From CAUJGP01 sp964612425 (GTDB lineage: Bacteria > Bdellovibrionota > Bdellovibrionia > Bdellovibrionales > Bdellovibrionaceae), in the NCBI GenBank assembly GCA_964612425.1, contig CAZTDX010000041.1, positions 1-32,467 of the forward strand: a DNA stretch of 32,467 nt, written 5' to 3'. Below the pieces are notes generated by a model that saw only the letters and a list, made by a program, of their open reading frames with translations, was not told where the DNA came from and made no database searches. The position numbers and the translations under genes were made by a program. Positions 30,973 through 32,467 of the stretch are shown piece after piece (the stretch's first letter is position 1; each line of letters starts with the position of its first letter).

Positions 30973-31420
30973 TTGATCTGGCCCCGAATTGATGGAGCCC
31001 CCACAAATGGTTCTCTTTTTAACTTCAGAAGCCGAGCAGGCAGAATATACAATCTGATTATTCATTTGTTCAAACATATAGGTGAAGTCTTTTGCATTAA
31101 ATTTGATGTTCCGATGATAGAACGCTTCATGGAAGCCAAGAAAAAGGATGTTAAATTCACAGATGAGGAAGTCGCAAAATCTAAAAACCTAAATTTCAGT
31201 CGCTATATTCCAGTCAAAGTAAGGCAGAACTTGTATCAGAGATCTCAGAGGTGTTGCGAGTATGTTAATGATAGAGGTGAAATCGAGCACTCTCACACTA
31301 GAAAATTGTAAAGTGCATTATTCAACTCATAATTCTTATCGGGCAAGTGTTGTTGGGATTGGCCATGAAAATACAACAAAGTCTATTTATCCCAAGGAAC
31401 GATGATAATTTATTGGTGAG
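30973..31420 (+). pseudogene. Broken HNH-endonuclease-like gene
   Basis: The open part (to the stop at 31309-31311) ends with a recognisable pre-HNH segment: KNLNFSRYIPVKVRQNLYQR and then SQRCCEYVNDRG. This is the SRYIP...R(D/S)...C-x-YV pattern that precedes the zinc/HNH core of a family common in Bdellovibrionota. The second Cys pair and the DH...N...HN core do not follow. Instead the frame stops, and DNA to about 31420 shows scraps in mixed frames (GHENTTKSI, SLFIPRNDDNL) that could be the decayed core. There is no good start either; TTG 30973 is only the upstream limit of the frame. From 31420 to 31532 I see nothing. Probably an inactive remnant. Confidence 0.55.
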
Positions 31421-31632
31421 GAGGATGGTGACGAAAAAAGCGTGGCGATTGTAAACTGTGCAAAAATGAAGTCTTTAAATTAAAGTTATTTGCAATGTAG
31501 GTAGGTATCATATTTGCTATATTTCGGCGTCTATGGTAAAAATTGATAAAAGCCAATTAAGAATTATTTTTGATCACCAAATAAACTCGAGAAAGATTTT
31601 AAGTGATTTTGTCAATTTAACTATTATGAATT

Positions 31633-32467
31633 ATGAGAATATTATTATTCATAATAAACTGCTCAGAAGAAACTATTGCTGAAGTAAGTTTCACTGAATT
31701 ATCCAATAATATTTCACTAGGCATAAAAATTAAAAAAAATCTTGGGATTGATGAATTTTTAATGCCTACTATTCTGAAAACTGCAATTTTAGAAATTGAG
31801 CAACAATTCGAAAGCAATTACCTTAGTATATTTCCAGTCAAGAACCAATCAATGATGTTTCAAAATTTACTTGAGCTACTTGACTTTGAAAAAGTTAAAG
31901 AAGGTTCGGAATATATTCGTCCAGTTAAGTGGCAAGATGGGCAATCAGTTGGTAAATTAAAAAATAAATTGAAACAAATAACACAAACAGCTCTATTAGA
32001 AGGGCGTGGGTATGTAATCGATGCTTCAAATTTTGATCATAAAGAATTAAGTAATTTATCAGATGAATATAATCAAGTTGCATGGGGATTAACTAATTGG
32101 GCCAAACATGATGATTTAGCCGATGATGAAATTCGTATTGTTGAAAAATTTATAAAAGGTAAAGTTGGTCTTGAAGTTGGTGCTGGCAGTGGAAGAGTAA
32201 CAAGGCATATTTCTCGTTATCTTGAAAAGTTATATCCGATTGACTATCTTGAAGAAATTGTCTCTAAGCACATCCTATGTATGTAAAGACTTATCAAATG
32301 TTCACCCATTAAAAGATGATATCACCAAAAGTAATTTAAAGTCTAATATGTTCGATGTTGTGATGTTTTGGGAAAATGGACTTGGATCTATTTTAGATCC
32401 TAAGCTTCGAAGGAAAGCGCTACACGAAATGTGCAGAGTAACTGCAAATGGTGGGAGATTAGTCATA
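31633..32467 (+). pseudogene. SAM-dependent methyltransferase, frameshifted and cut by the window edge
   Basis: From ATG 31633 an open frame of 217 codons ends at 32286. Its first 150 residues are unrecognised; then comes GLEVGAGSGRVTRHISRYLE, the class I methyltransferase SAM-binding motif I, and PIDYLEEIVSK. The domain continues in a different frame from about 32260 (STSYVCKDLSNVHPLKDD) to the right edge, with FDVVMFWENGLGSI as motif IV and EMCRVTANGGRLVI as motif V. A one-base indel near 32255-32270 (no long homopolymer there) therefore splits the gene. A second open frame, ATG 31533 to 31682, overlaps the start and could be the true N-terminus if there is another shift. The substrate is unknown. 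Sequencing error remains possible. Confidence 0.65.

Noticed and set aside
30973..31160. Long protein-like open frame on the minus strand (contains GFHEAFYHRN and ends GGSINSGPDQ)
   Set aside because: It is codon-aligned antisense to the HNH-like frame, which has recognisable family motifs; absence of TTA, CTA and TCA codons on the sense strand explains the opening.
1..32467. tRNA, rRNA, CRISPR or intact insertion sequence
   Set aside because: None seen on either strand when reading for cloverleaf arms, repeats with spacers or transposase motifs.

Overview
The window is AT-rich and gene-dense, from a Bdellovibrionota-type bacterium (a Bdellovibrio/Pseudobdellovibrio/Bacteriovorax relative). 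The basis is a TIGR02147-family regulator, several PilZ-domain proteins, many secreted proteins of unknown function, a 7TMR-DISM-type kinase and the general gene mix. I cannot name genus or species from sequence alone.

Layout. 1-103 is the tail of an unidentified gene. 193-1939 (minus) is a two-gene operon, a PP2C phosphatase overlapping a membrane-anchored M23 peptidase. 2154-5347 (plus) holds a TPR-like membrane protein, a FecR-like exported protein and a 556-residue coiled-coil protein. Pyruvate kinase (5396-6880) and type III glutamine synthetase (7217-9364) follow. 9746-13374 carries a secreted lysozyme-fold-like protein, octanoyltransferase LipB and a DEAD-box RNA helicase with an RGG tail. 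The minus strand from 13367 to 18311 carries a PilZ protein, a predicted outer-membrane barrel overlapping a lipoprotein, polyphosphate kinase, and a small gene split by an A9 tract that is easily overlooked because each half is short. 18431-22165 is a TIGR02147 regulator followed by two exported proteins, one with an HExxH motif. 22240-23344 is a convergent pair, a hotdog thioesterase and a histidine phosphatase. 23581-25002 is a type IV pilin-like protein with a large glycine-rich, tail-fibre-like C-terminus. 25325-25735 is a hemerythrin-like protein behind a potentially structured leader.

The most interesting block is 26179-30955: three genes joined by two ATGA overlaps. They encode (i) a PilZ domain fused to a PLP-dependent alpha-oxoamine synthase of the CqsA/LqsA/AONS/SPT fold, (ii) a seven-TM histidine kinase with an extracytoplasmic N-terminal domain, and (iii) a response regulator fused to a class III nucleotide-cyclase-like domain. 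Synthase, membrane sensor kinase and response regulator side by side recall the Cqs/Lqs alpha-hydroxyketone quorum-sensing systems. The added second-messenger modules (PilZ, cyclase) suggest an undescribed version.

The right half also holds decayed genes: a minus-strand purU remnant with an in-frame stop and an internal deletion (25793-26060), an unidentified minus-strand remnant (24999-25227), a broken HNH endonuclease (30973-31420) and a frameshifted methyltransferase running off the window (31633-end). A fifth, weaker remnant may lie downstream of glnN. I saw no tRNA, rRNA, CRISPR array or intact insertion sequence. All assignments are from reading the translations by eye; no database search was run.
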